A stretch of DNA of 58,816 nucleotides from DATCMU01 sp036563245 (GCA_036563245.1 DATCMU010000007.1:1-58816); one strand, 5' to 3'. Shown: positions 32,546 to 41,980, counted from the stretch's first letter. Program-made: numbers and translations. The notes: generated from the sequence alone by a model not told the origin.

Positions 32546-33025
32546 GCTATGTCTCCCTGTTTTTTCGGTTCTTGTTCGAAGTCTTGATCTGTTGTCTCGA
32601 AGTCTCCTGAACAGGCTTCGTCGAGTTTTCGGCCAGAACGACAATTCGCGACGTGAGGCGGTGTTGACGCCTTCCGGAGGCCCCGCCAGCGGGGTTTGTG
32701 CGAAAATTGCCGACGGCGATGCCGTTACTGTTCCGGCCCAAGTCGAACGCACCCGTAAAGCCTAGGCTGAACCGCGGCCAAGTCGAGCGACGGAACGTCT
32801 TTTTGTCGCAGGCATGACAGCAAGATCCGCTATCTCGCCGCCCCAGATTGGAAGGATCGCCTACCGGGCTCGCAGGCATATTGGCTGGCAAGGACCGGTG
32901 GCGCGCCTTGATGGCGACGCCGGTCCGATCCGCGAAATTGTCGATTGCGAGCAGGCCCTTGCTTCCCACAGATGCCTTGCGTGTCCGACCGCCGATCACG
33001 CCACCCGAAACGATCGGGTGAGCCC
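32546..33025. promoter_or_regulatory. Divergent control region between ehuB and eutB
   Basis: This 480-bp gap must hold promoters for both arms of the ectoine locus. TCGAAGTCT occurs at 32575-32583 and 32596-32604, exactly 21 bp apart (two helical turns). CCAAGTCGA occurs at 32738-32746 and 32778-32786, 40 bp apart. A perfect hairpin CCCCGC-CA-GCGGGG spans 32681-32694. No gene is convincing; a 150-codon minus-strand frame (32547-32999) is compositionally a shadow. Promoter boxes are not clear to me. Confidence 0.45.
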
Positions 33026-34000
33026 ATGCCGGTTGTGTTCACGGATATACTCGCAGCCCGGCAGCGCATTGCTCCGCACATCCATCGCACCCGCCTCGGG
33101 GTCAGCGTCTCGCTTGGCGACCGCTTCGGGGTGGGGGTGCGGCTCAAGCTCGAACACCAGCAGGTCACCGGCAGTTTCAAGCTGCGCGGCGCGACCAACG
33201 CGGTGCTGTCGCTCGACAGGGCGCGGCGCGAGGCAGGGGTGGCGACAGCGTCGACGGGCAATCATGGCCGCGCGGTCGCCCACGCGGCGAGGATCTCGGG
33301 GACGCGGGCGGTGGTCTGCATGTCGGAACTGGTGCCGGAAAACAAGGTGCAGGCCGTCAAGGCGCTTGGCGCCGAGGTACGTATCGTGGGCCGCAGCCAG
33401 GACGATGCCCAGGCCGAGGTCGACCGGCTGGTCGCCGAAGAGGGGCTGACCGCGATCCCGCCGTTCGATGATGAACTGGTGATCGCGGGACAGGGCACGC
33501 TGGGACTGGAAATGCTGGAGGATGCGCCGGGGCTTTCGATGCTGGTCGTGCCGCTTTCAGGCGGCGGACTGATATCGGGCGTGGCGCTGGCGGCAAAGAC
33601 GGTCAACCCTTCGATCCACGTGGTCGGGGTGAGCATGGAGCGCGGCGCGGCGATGGCTCAAAGCCTGAAGGCCGGGCATCCGGTCGATGTGCGCGAGGAA
33701 CCGACCCTTGCCGATTCGCTGGGCGGTGGGGTCGGTCTTCAAAACAGGCATACCTTCGCCATGGTGCAGCGGCTTGTCGACGAGTGCATCCTGCTCACCG
33801 AGGCGGAAATCGCTCAAGGAGTGCGCTACGCCTATGAACAGGAAGGCGAAATCCTGGAGGGCGGCGGCGCGGTCGGGATTGCGGCCCTTGTCTGCGGCAA
33901 GCTGCGGCCGCGCGGCGAGACGGGCCTTGTCCTTTCGGGCAGGAACATTGCCGCCGACCTGCATCGGCGTATCGTGAACGGGGAAAGGATCGAGGCTTGA
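33026..34000 (+). CDS. eutB: Threonine-dehydratase-like protein EutB (hydroxyectoine utilisation)
   Basis: The 324-residue fold-II PLP enzyme has the cofactor lysine Lys52 in TGSFKLRGATNAV, the STGNHGRAVAHAA loop (about 77-89) and a glycine-rich phosphate site SGGGLISGVAL. It resembles IlvA/TdcB serine-threonine dehydratases without the regulatory ACT domain. Immediately followed by an ornithine-cyclodeaminase-like gene in an ectoine locus, it is EutB, proposed to act with EutA and EutC in converting hydroxyectoine to ectoine. GGGTGAG precedes the ATG; upstream in-frame codons are rejected. EutA is not in the window. Confidence 0.85.
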   Translation: MPVVFTDILAARQRIAPHIHRTRLGVSVSLGDRFGVGVRLKLEHQQVTGSFKLRGATNAVLSLDRARREAGVATASTGNHGRAVAHAARISGTRAVVCMSELVPENKVQAVKALGAEVRIVGRSQDDAQAEVDRLVAEEGLTAIPPFDDELVIAGQGTLGLEMLEDAPGLSMLVVPLSGGGLISGVALAAKTVNPSIHVVGVSMERGAAMAQSLKAGHPVDVREEPTLADSLGGGVGLQNRHTFAMVQRLVDECILLTEAEIAQGVRYAYEQEGEILEGGGAVGIAALVCGKLRPRGETGLVLSGRNIAADLHRRIVNGERIEA

Positions 34001-34020
34001 GGCAAGGGGGGGAGATTGGC

Positions 34021-35013
34021 ATGCCGGACGTGACGATCCTGACCGAGCGCGACTTGAAACGGCTGGTGGCGCTCGATCTTGCGGCCGTCGATGCCGTCGA
34101 GGACGCTTTTCGGGCGCTCGTTACGCGTCCGGTGGTGATGCCGCCGATCCTCAGGCTCGACATTGTCGAGGCCAATGGCGAGGTGGACGTAAAGACCGCC
34201 TATGTGCCGGGCCTCGACAGTTTCGCCATCAAGATCAGTCCGGGCTTCTTCGACAATCCCTCAATCGGGCTTCCATCGGTCAACGGGCTGATGGTGGTCT
34301 TGAGCGCCAGGACCGGACTTGCCGAGGCGCTGCTGCTCGACAACGGCTATCTCACCGATGTGCGGACCGCGGCAGCGGGCGCGGTGGCGGCAAGGCACCT
34401 GGCGAGAAAGGATGCGCGGACCGCGGCGATCCTGGGTGCTGGCGTGCAGGCGCGCCTGCAATTGCGGGCGCTGACCCTGGTACGCCCGATCGAGCGCGCG
34501 GTGATCTGGGCGCGCGACCCGGAAAAGGCGCGGGCCGCCGCGGCGGAACTCGAGGAGAGCCTTGAAATCGCGGTGCGGGCGGAAACCGATCCGGCAAAGG
34601 CGGTGGCCGGGGCCGACGTGATCGTCACGACAACGCCCGCCAACTCCCCGATCCTGAAGGCGGAATGGCTCAAGCCCGGCCAGCACCTGACCGCCATGGG
34701 GTCGGATGCCGAGGGCAAGAACGAAATCGATCCCGCGGCGATCATGCGCGCCGATCTCTATGTGCCGGACCGGCTGTCGCAGACACGGGTGCTGGGTGAA
34801 TTGCATCATGCGATCGCCGCGGGGCTTGTGGACCCGGCGGACGAATTCACCGAACTCGGCGCGATCGTTGCCGGCCAGGCGGCGGGCCGCTCGGGCGCCG
34901 AACAGATCACATATGCCGACCTGACCGGCACCGGCGTGCAGGATACGGCCATTGCCAGCCTTGCTCGGCAGCGCGCCAGCGCCGCGGGGGCAGGGCAGGT
35001 CATTTCCACCTGA
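34021..35013 (+). CDS. eutC: Ornithine-cyclodeaminase-like protein EutC
   Basis: The 330-residue protein belongs to the ornithine cyclodeaminase/mu-crystallin family and binds NAD(H). The Rossmann motif ILGAGVQARLQLRAL starts near residue 137, with LTDVRTAAAGAVAARHLA before it and the conserved MGSDAEGKNEID near 226. ATG 34021 has a strong GGGGGGAG site; an upstream TTG would overlap eutB. It is 20 bp downstream of eutB. The hydroxyectoine role follows from EutBC pairing and gene context, not from active-site evidence. Confidence 0.85.
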   Translation: MPDVTILTERDLKRLVALDLAAVDAVEDAFRALVTRPVVMPPILRLDIVEANGEVDVKTAYVPGLDSFAIKISPGFFDNPSIGLPSVNGLMVVLSARTGLAEALLLDNGYLTDVRTAAAGAVAARHLARKDARTAAILGAGVQARLQLRALTLVRPIERAVIWARDPEKARAAAAELEESLEIAVRAETDPAKAVAGADVIVTTTPANSPILKAEWLKPGQHLTAMGSDAEGKNEIDPAAIMRADLYVPDRLSQTRVLGELHHAIAAGLVDPADEFTELGAIVAGQAAGRSGAEQITYADLTGTGVQDTAIASLARQRASAAGAGQVIST

Positions 35014-35041
35014 CTTCATCAAAGCGCAGAAAGAACCTCAG

Positions 35042-36226
35042 ATGAGCGCAACCGCCCTGCCGTTTTCAGCAAAGGAATATGAGCGTCGTCTTGCAAGAAC
35101 CCGGCAGGCGATGGCGGACAAGGGGATCGATATCCTGTTCGTGGAAGACCCCTCGAACATGGCCTGGCTGACCGGCTATGATGGCTGGTCGTTCTACGTG
35201 CACCAGGGCGTACTCGTGTTCCACGATGAAGACCCGGTGTGGTGGGGACGCGCCCAGGATGCCAATGGCGCGGTGCGCACCGTCTGGATGCGGGACGACC
35301 GGATCGCGTCCTATCCCGATATCTATGTCCAGTCGCCCGAACGCCACCCCATGCAACTGCTTGGGGCGATGATCCGGGATAGCGGGTATGGCGCGAAGCG
35401 GATCGGGGTCGAACTCGACAATTACTATTTCTCCGCCAAGGCCTACCTGACGTTGCAGGAGGAGCTGCCGAACGCGCGGTTCGTCGATGCGACCGCGCTG
35501 GTCAACTGGCAGCGCGGGGTGAAATCGGCCGAGGAAATCGCCTTCATGCGCAAGGCGGCGAGAATCTCGGAGAAGCTGATCGATGGCGTTGCCGAACGGG
35601 TGGTGCCCGGCCTGCCCAAGAATGAACTGGTGGCCCAGATCCTTGCCGATGCGGTGAACGGGGTCGACGATGCCTGGGGCGATTATGCCGCCATCGTGCC
35701 ACTGCTCCCCAGCGGCACCGACGCTGCCGCGCCGCACCTGACATGGGATGACCGGCCGTTCGAAAAGGGCGCGGCGACCTTTTTCGAGCTTGCGGGCTGC
35801 TATCGGCGCTATCACGTGCCGTTCTGCAGGACGGTCTATCTCGGCAAGCCGCCGCAATTCATGAAGGATGCGGAGAATGCGCTGGCCGAGGGGATCGCGG
35901 CGGGGCTGGAGGTGGCGCGGCCGGGCAATACCGCCGGCGACATCGCCCGTGCCCTGCATGTTTCGCTCAAGGCCATCGGCATCGACCGCGAACCGCGCTG
36001 CGGTTATGCGATCGGGCTTTCCTACCCGCCGGACTGGGGCGAGCGCACGGTATCGCTGCGCAGCATCGACACCACGGTCCTGGAACCCGGCATGACGTTC
36101 CATTTCATGCCGGGGCTGTGGATGGAGGACTGGGGCCTGGAGATCACCGAAAGCATCCTGATCCGCGAAAACGCCGCGGCGGAATGCTTCTGCGACCGCC
36201 CGAGAAGGCTGATCGTCAAGGAGTGA
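35042..36226 (+). CDS. doeA: Ectoine hydrolase DoeA (EutD)
   Basis: The 394-residue protein has the creatinase/aminopeptidase-P architecture: an N-terminal domain (about 10-160, with DILFVEDPSNMAWLTGYDGWSF) and an M24 pita-bread domain (about 165-394). The usual M24 metal aspartates are not conserved (FELAGCYRRYHVPFC in place of the DxG...D region), as expected for ectoine hydrolases. These open the pyrimidine ring of ectoine to N-acetyl-L-2,4-diaminobutyrate. It is 28 bp after eutC. The ribosome-binding site is weak but the ATG at 35042 fits family length. Confidence 0.9.
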   Translation: MSATALPFSAKEYERRLARTRQAMADKGIDILFVEDPSNMAWLTGYDGWSFYVHQGVLVFHDEDPVWWGRAQDANGAVRTVWMRDDRIASYPDIYVQSPERHPMQLLGAMIRDSGYGAKRIGVELDNYYFSAKAYLTLQEELPNARFVDATALVNWQRGVKSAEEIAFMRKAARISEKLIDGVAERVVPGLPKNELVAQILADAVNGVDDAWGDYAAIVPLLPSGTDAAAPHLTWDDRPFEKGAATFFELAGCYRRYHVPFCRTVYLGKPPQFMKDAENALAEGIAAGLEVARPGNTAGDIARALHVSLKAIGIDREPRCGYAIGLSYPPDWGERTVSLRSIDTTVLEPGMTFHFMPGLWMEDWGLEITESILIRENAAAECFCDRPRRLIVKE

Positions 36227-36238
36227 GGGGGCGCGCAA

Positions 36239-37417
36239 ATGGGCCTGCTTGAGGATACCAGGGGAATACTCGCCGATCTGATCGGCTTTGAAACGATCTC
36301 CTACAGGTCCAACCTGGACATGATGGCCTATGTGGGAGACCTGCTGTCGGCGGTTGGGGCGCAATTGTCCATGACGCTGGATGAAAGCGGACAGAAGGCC
36401 AATATCTTCGCGACGCTGGGTGGCGAGGGGAATGGCGGTATCGTCCTGTCCGGCCATTCGGACGTGGTGCCGGTCGACGGACAGGACTGGCTGAGCGATC
36501 CGTTCACGCTCGAAGAGCGCGACGAGCGGCTATATGGCCGCGGCACCTGCGACATGAAGGGCTTCATTGCCTGTTGCCTGGCCATGGCCCCGCGCTATGC
36601 CGAGCTTGACCTGAAGCGCCCCGTGCACTTCGCCTTCACCTATGACGAGGAAGTGGGGTGCTTCGGCGGCCGGGCGCTGATCGACGAACTCAAGCGGCTG
36701 GAGGTCAGGCCATCGGCGGCGATCATTGGCGAGCCGACCGAAATGCGGATCATCGAGGGACACAAGGGGTGTTACGAATACACGACCGAATTCCATGGCC
36801 TTTCCGGCCACGCCTCCCTGCCCCAGCACGGCGTGAATGCGGTGCAATACGCGGTGCAATATGTTTCGCGGCTGATGGCCATCGGGCAGGCGCTGGCCGA
36901 GGCGCCCACAGGCAGCTCGCGGTTCGATCCGCCTTACACCACGATCCAGGTGGGCTCGATTGCCGGCGGTGTGGCCCGCAACGTGATCGCCCAGCACTGC
37001 TGGCTGGAATGGGAAATGCGGCCGGTGCGCCAGAGCGACGCCGATTTCGTGCGCAACGATATCGCCACCTATGTCAACGATGTGCTTTTGCCCGACATGT
37101 GCCGGATATCGCCTGATGCGCGCATCCTCACCCATGTGGTGGGCGAGGTGGACGGGCTCGAACCGGTCGCCGACAGCGAGGCGTTGCGCATCGTTTCCGA
37201 ACTCACCGGCTCCAACAGCACTGAAGTGGTGTCGTTCTCCACCGAAGCGGGGCTGTTCCAGAAGGCGGGCATTTCGGCGGTGGTGTGCGGCCCGGGTTCG
37301 ATCGGGGAAGCGCACAAGCCGGACGAATTCGTCTCGCTCGACCAGCTCGGCCAGTGCCTCTCGATGCTCGAGCGGCTGGGGCCGAAGCTGGAGCGGGAAG
37401 CGCCAAGGGCGGATTAG
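36239..37417 (+). CDS. M20-family (ArgE-like) deacetylase in ectoine locus
   Basis: The 392-residue zinc amidohydrolase is ArgE-like. Metal and catalytic residues are visible: His73/Asp75 in LSGHSDVVPVDG, Asp105 in GTCDMKGF, and Glu137-Glu138 in TYDEEVGC, with GHASLPQHGVN and PGSIGEAHKPDEF further on. By sequence alone it would be called acetylornithine deacetylase. It directly follows doeA by 12 bp, where other loci carry the AstE-type N-acetyl-diaminobutyrate deacetylase EutE/DoeB. I infer that it performs that step here. Its stop overlaps the convergent selO gene by 4 bp. Confidence 0.87.
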   Translation: MGLLEDTRGILADLIGFETISYRSNLDMMAYVGDLLSAVGAQLSMTLDESGQKANIFATLGGEGNGGIVLSGHSDVVPVDGQDWLSDPFTLEERDERLYGRGTCDMKGFIACCLAMAPRYAELDLKRPVHFAFTYDEEVGCFGGRALIDELKRLEVRPSAAIIGEPTEMRIIEGHKGCYEYTTEFHGLSGHASLPQHGVNAVQYAVQYVSRLMAIGQALAEAPTGSSRFDPPYTTIQVGSIAGGVARNVIAQHCWLEWEMRPVRQSDADFVRNDIATYVNDVLLPDMCRISPDARILTHVVGEVDGLEPVADSEALRIVSELTGSNSTEVVSFSTEAGLFQKAGISAVVCGPGSIGEAHKPDEFVSLDQLGQCLSMLERLGPKLEREAPRAD

Positions 37418-38853
37418 CGCCTGCTCGCGTAAGCCGCTGCCATTTCATCGATTTCGGTGAGCGTCTTTTCGAACGCCGACCAGTCGTCGCTGTCGGCGAT
37501 GGGCGACCAGATCGCCTCCATTTCCTCGATCAGCATGGTGCGGGGTGCGCGCCGGGCGAAATAGGGGTGGTCCAGATTGGCGTCGGGTGCCGTCTCGTAG
37601 CCGGCCAGAATCTCGCGGAAGGGCAAAAAGGCGGCGTCTGCATAGTGCCCGGCATTGGGGCTTCGTTCGGCCCGATCAGTGCTTGCCGTCCCGCCCCGCC
37701 AGTCGAACAGGGTCTGCTCGAAAGGGGCGGCGGTCTGTCCGAGGAACCCCAGCAGCGCCGCGAGCAATCCGGCATCGCGTTCCTCGCCCTCTGACACGAG
37801 GCCGAGCCGGTCGACGAATGCCCGGCCGACCGCTGCACGGAAGGCGGGCCAGAAGGTATTGAGCGCGATTTCGAGATCCTCGATCCCGGCCAGGGGGGTC
37901 AGGGTTTCGGCGAGGCGGGTGAGGTTCCAGGCGAGGGCATCGGGCTGCCGCCCGAAACTGTAGAGCCCGGTGTGATCGAAATAGGCGGCGATGAAGCCCG
38001 GGTCGTAGGCAGGCAGGAAGCGCCAGGGCCCATAGTCGAAACTCTCGCCGGTGATGTTGATGTTGTCTGTATTGAGAACACCGTGCACGAATCCGGCGGC
38101 GATCCAGCGGCCCCCTGTCTCGGCAACGCTCTGCGCAACGTTTTCGAGAAAGGCGGTGGCCCGTTCCCCAACCGTTTCGCGCCAGAGATGCGGCATGTAG
38201 GTGCGGATGGAATAGTCGAGCAGGCGTTCGAGGTTTTCGGTGTCGCGCAGGTACGAGAGCCGCTGGAACGTGCCGATACGGATGTGGGAATGGGATAGCC
38301 GAACCAGAACCGATGAGCGCGTCGGAGAAGGTTCGTCGGAGCGGCGCAGTGCTTCCCCGGTCTCGATCAGCGAAAAGCTCTTCGAGGTCGGAACGCCCAG
38401 CGCCTCGAGCATTTCGGTCGCCAGAACCTCGCGGACGCCGCCCTTGAGCGTGAGGCGCCCGTCGCCGCCGCGCGACCAGGGGGTACGGCCCGAACCCTTG
38501 GTGCCAAGATCGAGCAGGCGATTGTCAGTCAGATCGTGAAGCTGGGCAAACAGGAAGCCACGCCCGTCGCCGAGGTCGGGATTGTACTGGCGGAACTGGT
38601 GGCCATGATAGCGCAGGGCCAGGGGCTGCTTCAGGCTTCCGGGCAGCGGCTCGAAGCGCCCGAAATGGGCGATCCATTCGTCATCGCCGAGGCTGTCGAG
38701 GCCGACCTGCGCGGCGGCGCGCCGGTTGCGGAAGCGCAGGATGTGATTGGGGAAACTTGCTGGCTCGACGGGATCGTAAAAGGCATCGCCGAGAAGAAGA
38801 TGGCTTGTCGCGGGGCGATGGCTTGGCACTGTGGGTTGCTCCTTGCCGGACAT
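37414..38853 (-). CDS. selO: Protein adenylyltransferase SelO (YdiU/UPF0061)
   Basis: The 479-residue pseudokinase-fold enzyme transfers AMP from ATP to protein hydroxyl groups. Conserved SelO blocks are ALRYHGHQFRQYNPDLGDGRG, LDLGTKGSGRTPWSRGGDGRLTLKGGVREVL, and VHGVLNTDNINITGESFDYGPWRFL, where Asn and Asp residues bind metal. The length matches bacterial members, and the C terminus lacks the Cys/Sec motif of animal SelO. I start at 38853, where MSGKEQ precedes the family region; the longer frame upstream overlaps the divergent ABC gene. It runs convergent to the deacetylase gene. Confidence 0.93.
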   Translation of the reverse strand: MSGKEQPTVPSHRPATSHLLLGDAFYDPVEPASFPNHILRFRNRRAAAQVGLDSLGDDEWIAHFGRFEPLPGSLKQPLALRYHGHQFRQYNPDLGDGRGFLFAQLHDLTDNRLLDLGTKGSGRTPWSRGGDGRLTLKGGVREVLATEMLEALGVPTSKSFSLIETGEALRRSDEPSPTRSSVLVRLSHSHIRIGTFQRLSYLRDTENLERLLDYSIRTYMPHLWRETVGERATAFLENVAQSVAETGGRWIAAGFVHGVLNTDNINITGESFDYGPWRFLPAYDPGFIAAYFDHTGLYSFGRQPDALAWNLTRLAETLTPLAGIEDLEIALNTFWPAFRAAVGRAFVDRLGLVSEGEERDAGLLAALLGFLGQTAAPFEQTLFDWRGGTASTDRAERSPNAGHYADAAFLPFREILAGYETAPDANLDHPYFARRAPRTMLIEEMEAIWSPIADSDDWSAFEKTLTEIDEMAAAYASRR

Positions 38854-38908
38854 TCCGGCTTGATTTTGCGCAATGCATCCACATCCGGGCAATGGCACGA
38901 TCCACGCC

Positions 38909-39616
38909 ATGACCGACCCGGATTTCCGCTGCGAAGCGCTCACCAAGGTTTACGGCAGCGGCGAAACCGCTGTCCATGCCCTGCGCGGCATCGACCTGGA
39001 ATTGCCCGGGGGCGAGATGACCGTGATCCTGGGACATTCGGGGAGCGGGAAGTCGACATTGCTCAACATCCTGGGCGGGCTCGACAGCGCCACCTCGGGA
39101 CGGGCCTTCTTCCGCGACCATGAACTCACCGCGCTCAACGACAGCGGCCTGACCCGCTATCGCCGCGATCACGTGGGGTTCGTGTTCCAGTTCTACAATC
39201 TCGTGCCAAGCCTGACCGCGCGCGAGAACGTGGCGCTGGTCACCGAGATCGCGGCGCACCCCATGCGGCCCGAAGAGGCGCTGGAAAGGGTCGGGCTCGG
39301 ACCGCGCATGGATCACTTCCCCTCGCAGCTTTCAGGTGGCGAACAGCAGCGCGTGGCCATTGCGCGCGCCATTGCCAAGCGCCCCGAAGTCCTGTTGTGC
39401 GATGAACCGACCGGCGCACTCGACAGCCGAACCGGTGTCACGGTTCTCGAGGCGCTTGCCGCGATCAATACCGAACTTGGCACCACCACCGTGCTCATCA
39501 CCCATAACGCCGACATCCAGCGTATCGCGCATCGCGTCCTGCACATGGCGGACGGGCGCATCGTGAGCACAGTGGTGAATGCCGAGCGCCAGCTTCCCTC
39601 GGAGATCGACTGGTGA
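38909..39616 (+). CDS. LolD/MacB-type ABC transporter ATPase
   Basis: The protein of about 235 residues has Walker A GHSGSGKS, signature LSGGEQQRVAIARA, Walker B VLLCDEPTGALD and the LolD-like FQFYNLVPSLTARENV, so it belongs to the mechanotransmission (MacB/LolD) ATPases. The frame also allows ATG 38873; I prefer 38909 because the family alignment begins there, though neither has a clear ribosome-binding site. It overlaps the FtsX-type permease gene by 4 nt (GTGA). With the permease and the adaptor it forms a tripartite-type unit; no outer-membrane TolC gene is present here. Confidence 0.88.
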   Translation: MTDPDFRCEALTKVYGSGETAVHALRGIDLELPGGEMTVILGHSGSGKSTLLNILGGLDSATSGRAFFRDHELTALNDSGLTRYRRDHVGFVFQFYNLVPSLTARENVALVTEIAAHPMRPEEALERVGLGPRMDHFPSQLSGGEQQRVAIARAIAKRPEVLLCDEPTGALDSRTGVTVLEALAAINTELGTTTVLITHNADIQRIAHRVLHMADGRIVSTVVNAERQLPSEIDW

Positions 39617-41976
39617 GGGCCCTCGACAAGAAGCTCCTGCGCGACTTTCGCCGGCTATGGGCCCAGGCGCTGGCCATTGCCCTGGTGATGGCGGCGGGGG
39701 TGATGACGCTTCTGATCGGCATCGGCACCTATCGGGCGCTCAGCGAGACGCGCACGGCCTATTACCAGCGCTACGAGTTCGCCGATCTTTTCGCGCGCGC
39801 CGGCCGCACACCCAATGCGGTGCTCGGTCGCGTGGCCGCCATCGATGGTGTCGCAACGGCCGAGGGCAGGATCGAGGCGGCGGCGGTTCTCGACATACCC
39901 GGGCTGTCGGCGCCGGCCACCGGCCTGGTGCTCTCGATCCCGGACGCGGGCGAGCCGCTTCTGAACAGGCTGCTGCTCACGCAAGGACGGCTGCCGGACC
40001 CCCACGCGGGCGGGGAAGTGGCGGTTTCGGGCGCGTTCGCCGAGGCGCATGGATTCCGGCCGGGCGACCGGATCGACGCGCTGATGAATGGCGCCAGGCG
40101 CGTACTGACCATAACCGGCATCGCGCTGTCGCCCGAGTTCATCTATTCGGTTGGCGCGGGCGAACTGATGCCGGACGACAAGCGGTTCGGCATCTTGTGG
40201 ATGGCCTATTCCGACGTCGCGCCGCTCTATGACATGAAGGGGGCGTTCAATTCGCTCACCGTCAAGCTCACCCGCAATGCCGACCGCGCGGCGGTGGTGG
40301 ACAGGATAGACCGCGAGCTCAAGCCCTATGGCGGGCGGGGTGCGGTGGGGCGCGACCAGCAGGTCTCGCATGCGTTTCTCGATGCCGAACTGACGCAATT
40401 GCGTGGCATGAGCTGGATATTGCCGCCTGTCTTTCTGGGCGTGGCGGCGTTCCTGGTCAACATCACGCTGGCGCGACTTGTGGCGCTGGAGCGCGAGCAG
40501 ATCGGCCTTCTCAAGGCCATCGGCTATCGGCGGGCTACGATTGCCTGGCACTATGTGCAGTTCGCGCTGCTGATTGCGGTGGTGGGCACGCTGATCGGCT
40601 CGATAGCCGGCGGCATGCTGGGCAGGGGAATGGCGGCGCTCTACCAGGAATTCTTCAAGTTCCCGTTCCTGTATTTCCGCGACAGTCCCGATATCTTCGC
40701 CATCGGGGCGCTGGCCGCTGGCGGTGCCGCGGTTCTGGGTTCGCTGCAGGCGGTATCGGCAACCCTGCGGCTTTCGCCCGCGGTCGCCATGGCCGCGCCG
40801 GCGCCGCCGCGCTTCAGGCGCTCGATTCTCGATGCGTTCGGCATTCTGAAACGCCTGCCGCAGGGCCTGACCATGGCGCTGCGCAACATGGGGCGCACCC
40901 GGGTTCGCGCCACGCTGACCGTGGTCGGCATCTCGCTGGCGACCGGGCTGCTGGTCGCGGGGCTCTTCTCCGAGGACTCGGTCGATTTCATGATCGACGC
41001 CACCTATTTCAAGACCGAACGGCAGCAGGCAAGCCTTGGGTTCGCGCGACCCATCGGTGCTTCGGGGCTGGAGAGCGTAAAGCGGCTGCCGGGCGTCCTC
41101 TCGGTGGAGCCGGTGAGAACCGTGCCGGTGGAGTTCCGCCATGGAACGCGCACCAGGCGGGGGGCGCTGACCGGCAAGCCGCTTGACGCCGATCTCAGCC
41201 GGGTCGTCGATACCGACCTGGAGCCGGTCGCGCTGCCCGAAGCGGGGGTGGCCCTGTCGGACAAGCTGGCGCAGCTTCTGGGGGTGAAGGTTGGTGACCG
41301 GCTGGAGGCGGAGATTCTGGACGGGCGCGGTGTGGTGCTGGACCTCACGGTGGCGCAGCTCGTCCGCCAGTATATCGGGCTGGGCGCCTATATGGAGATC
41401 GGGGCGCTCAACCGGCTCCTGGGCGAGGGCGACAACGCGAACGGCGCGAACCTGATGTTCGATACCCTTAGCACCGACGATCTCTATGCAGCGGTCAAGG
41501 CCACGCCGGCGGTCGCCGGCATCACGCTGCAGCGCGAGACACTCGCCATGTTCCGCAAGACCATGGCGGAGAATATCGGCATATCCCGCGGCATCTATAT
41601 CCTTCTGGCGGGGATCATCGTGTTCGGCGTCGTCTACAACTCCATGCGCATCCAGCTCTCGGAGCGGGCGCGCGAGCTTGCTTCGCTCAGGGTATTGGGG
41701 TTCACGCGGTCGGAGGTGGCGCGGATCCTTCTGGCCGAGGTGGCCATTCTCACCGCCCTCGCCATACCGATCGGCTGGCTGGTTGGTTATGGGATCGCGC
41801 TGGGGGTGACCGAGGGAATGCAGAGCGAACTCTACCGCATACCGTTCCGCATCGAACGGCCAACCTATGCGCTGGCGGCGCTGATCGTTCTGGGGGCGGC
41901 GCTGCTCTCGGCGATCGTGGTGCGCCGGCGGGTGCACAGGCTCGACCTGATCGCTGTGCTCAAGACAAGGGACTGA
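39613..41976 (+). CDS. FtsX-like ABC transporter permease (two-FtsX-domain type)
   Basis: The 787-residue permease has an N-terminal helix (about 15-40: AQALAIALVMAAGVMTLLIG), a large periplasmic domain, an FtsX core of three helices at about 265-400, a second helix/periplasmic unit from about 430, and a final three-helix core at about 655-780. This duplicated arrangement resembles the large LolC/E-like or YbbP-like permeases more than single-copy MacB. The GTG start lies inside the preceding stop codon, so translation is coupled. It is followed 4 bp later by the adaptor gene. The substrate is unknown; lipoprotein, lipid or small-molecule extrusion are all possible. Confidence 0.88.
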   Translation: MRALDKKLLRDFRRLWAQALAIALVMAAGVMTLLIGIGTYRALSETRTAYYQRYEFADLFARAGRTPNAVLGRVAAIDGVATAEGRIEAAAVLDIPGLSAPATGLVLSIPDAGEPLLNRLLLTQGRLPDPHAGGEVAVSGAFAEAHGFRPGDRIDALMNGARRVLTITGIALSPEFIYSVGAGELMPDDKRFGILWMAYSDVAPLYDMKGAFNSLTVKLTRNADRAAVVDRIDRELKPYGGRGAVGRDQQVSHAFLDAELTQLRGMSWILPPVFLGVAAFLVNITLARLVALEREQIGLLKAIGYRRATIAWHYVQFALLIAVVGTLIGSIAGGMLGRGMAALYQEFFKFPFLYFRDSPDIFAIGALAAGGAAVLGSLQAVSATLRLSPAVAMAAPAPPRFRRSILDAFGILKRLPQGLTMALRNMGRTRVRATLTVVGISLATGLLVAGLFSEDSVDFMIDATYFKTERQQASLGFARPIGASGLESVKRLPGVLSVEPVRTVPVEFRHGTRTRRGALTGKPLDADLSRVVDTDLEPVALPEAGVALSDKLAQLLGVKVGDRLEAEILDGRGVVLDLTVAQLVRQYIGLGAYMEIGALNRLLGEGDNANGANLMFDTLSTDDLYAAVKATPAVAGITLQRETLAMFRKTMAENIGISRGIYILLAGIIVFGVVYNSMRIQLSERARELASLRVLGFTRSEVARILLAEVAILTALAIPIGWLVGYGIALGVTEGMQSELYRIPFRIERPTYALAALIVLGAALLSAIVVRRRVHRLDLIAVLKTRD

Positions 41977-41980
41977 ACCG

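Noticed and set aside
32547..32999. 150-codon minus-strand frame in the ehuB/eutB gap
   Set aside because: Composition is not protein-like, there is no ribosome-binding site or family resemblance, and it lies in what must be a divergent promoter region.
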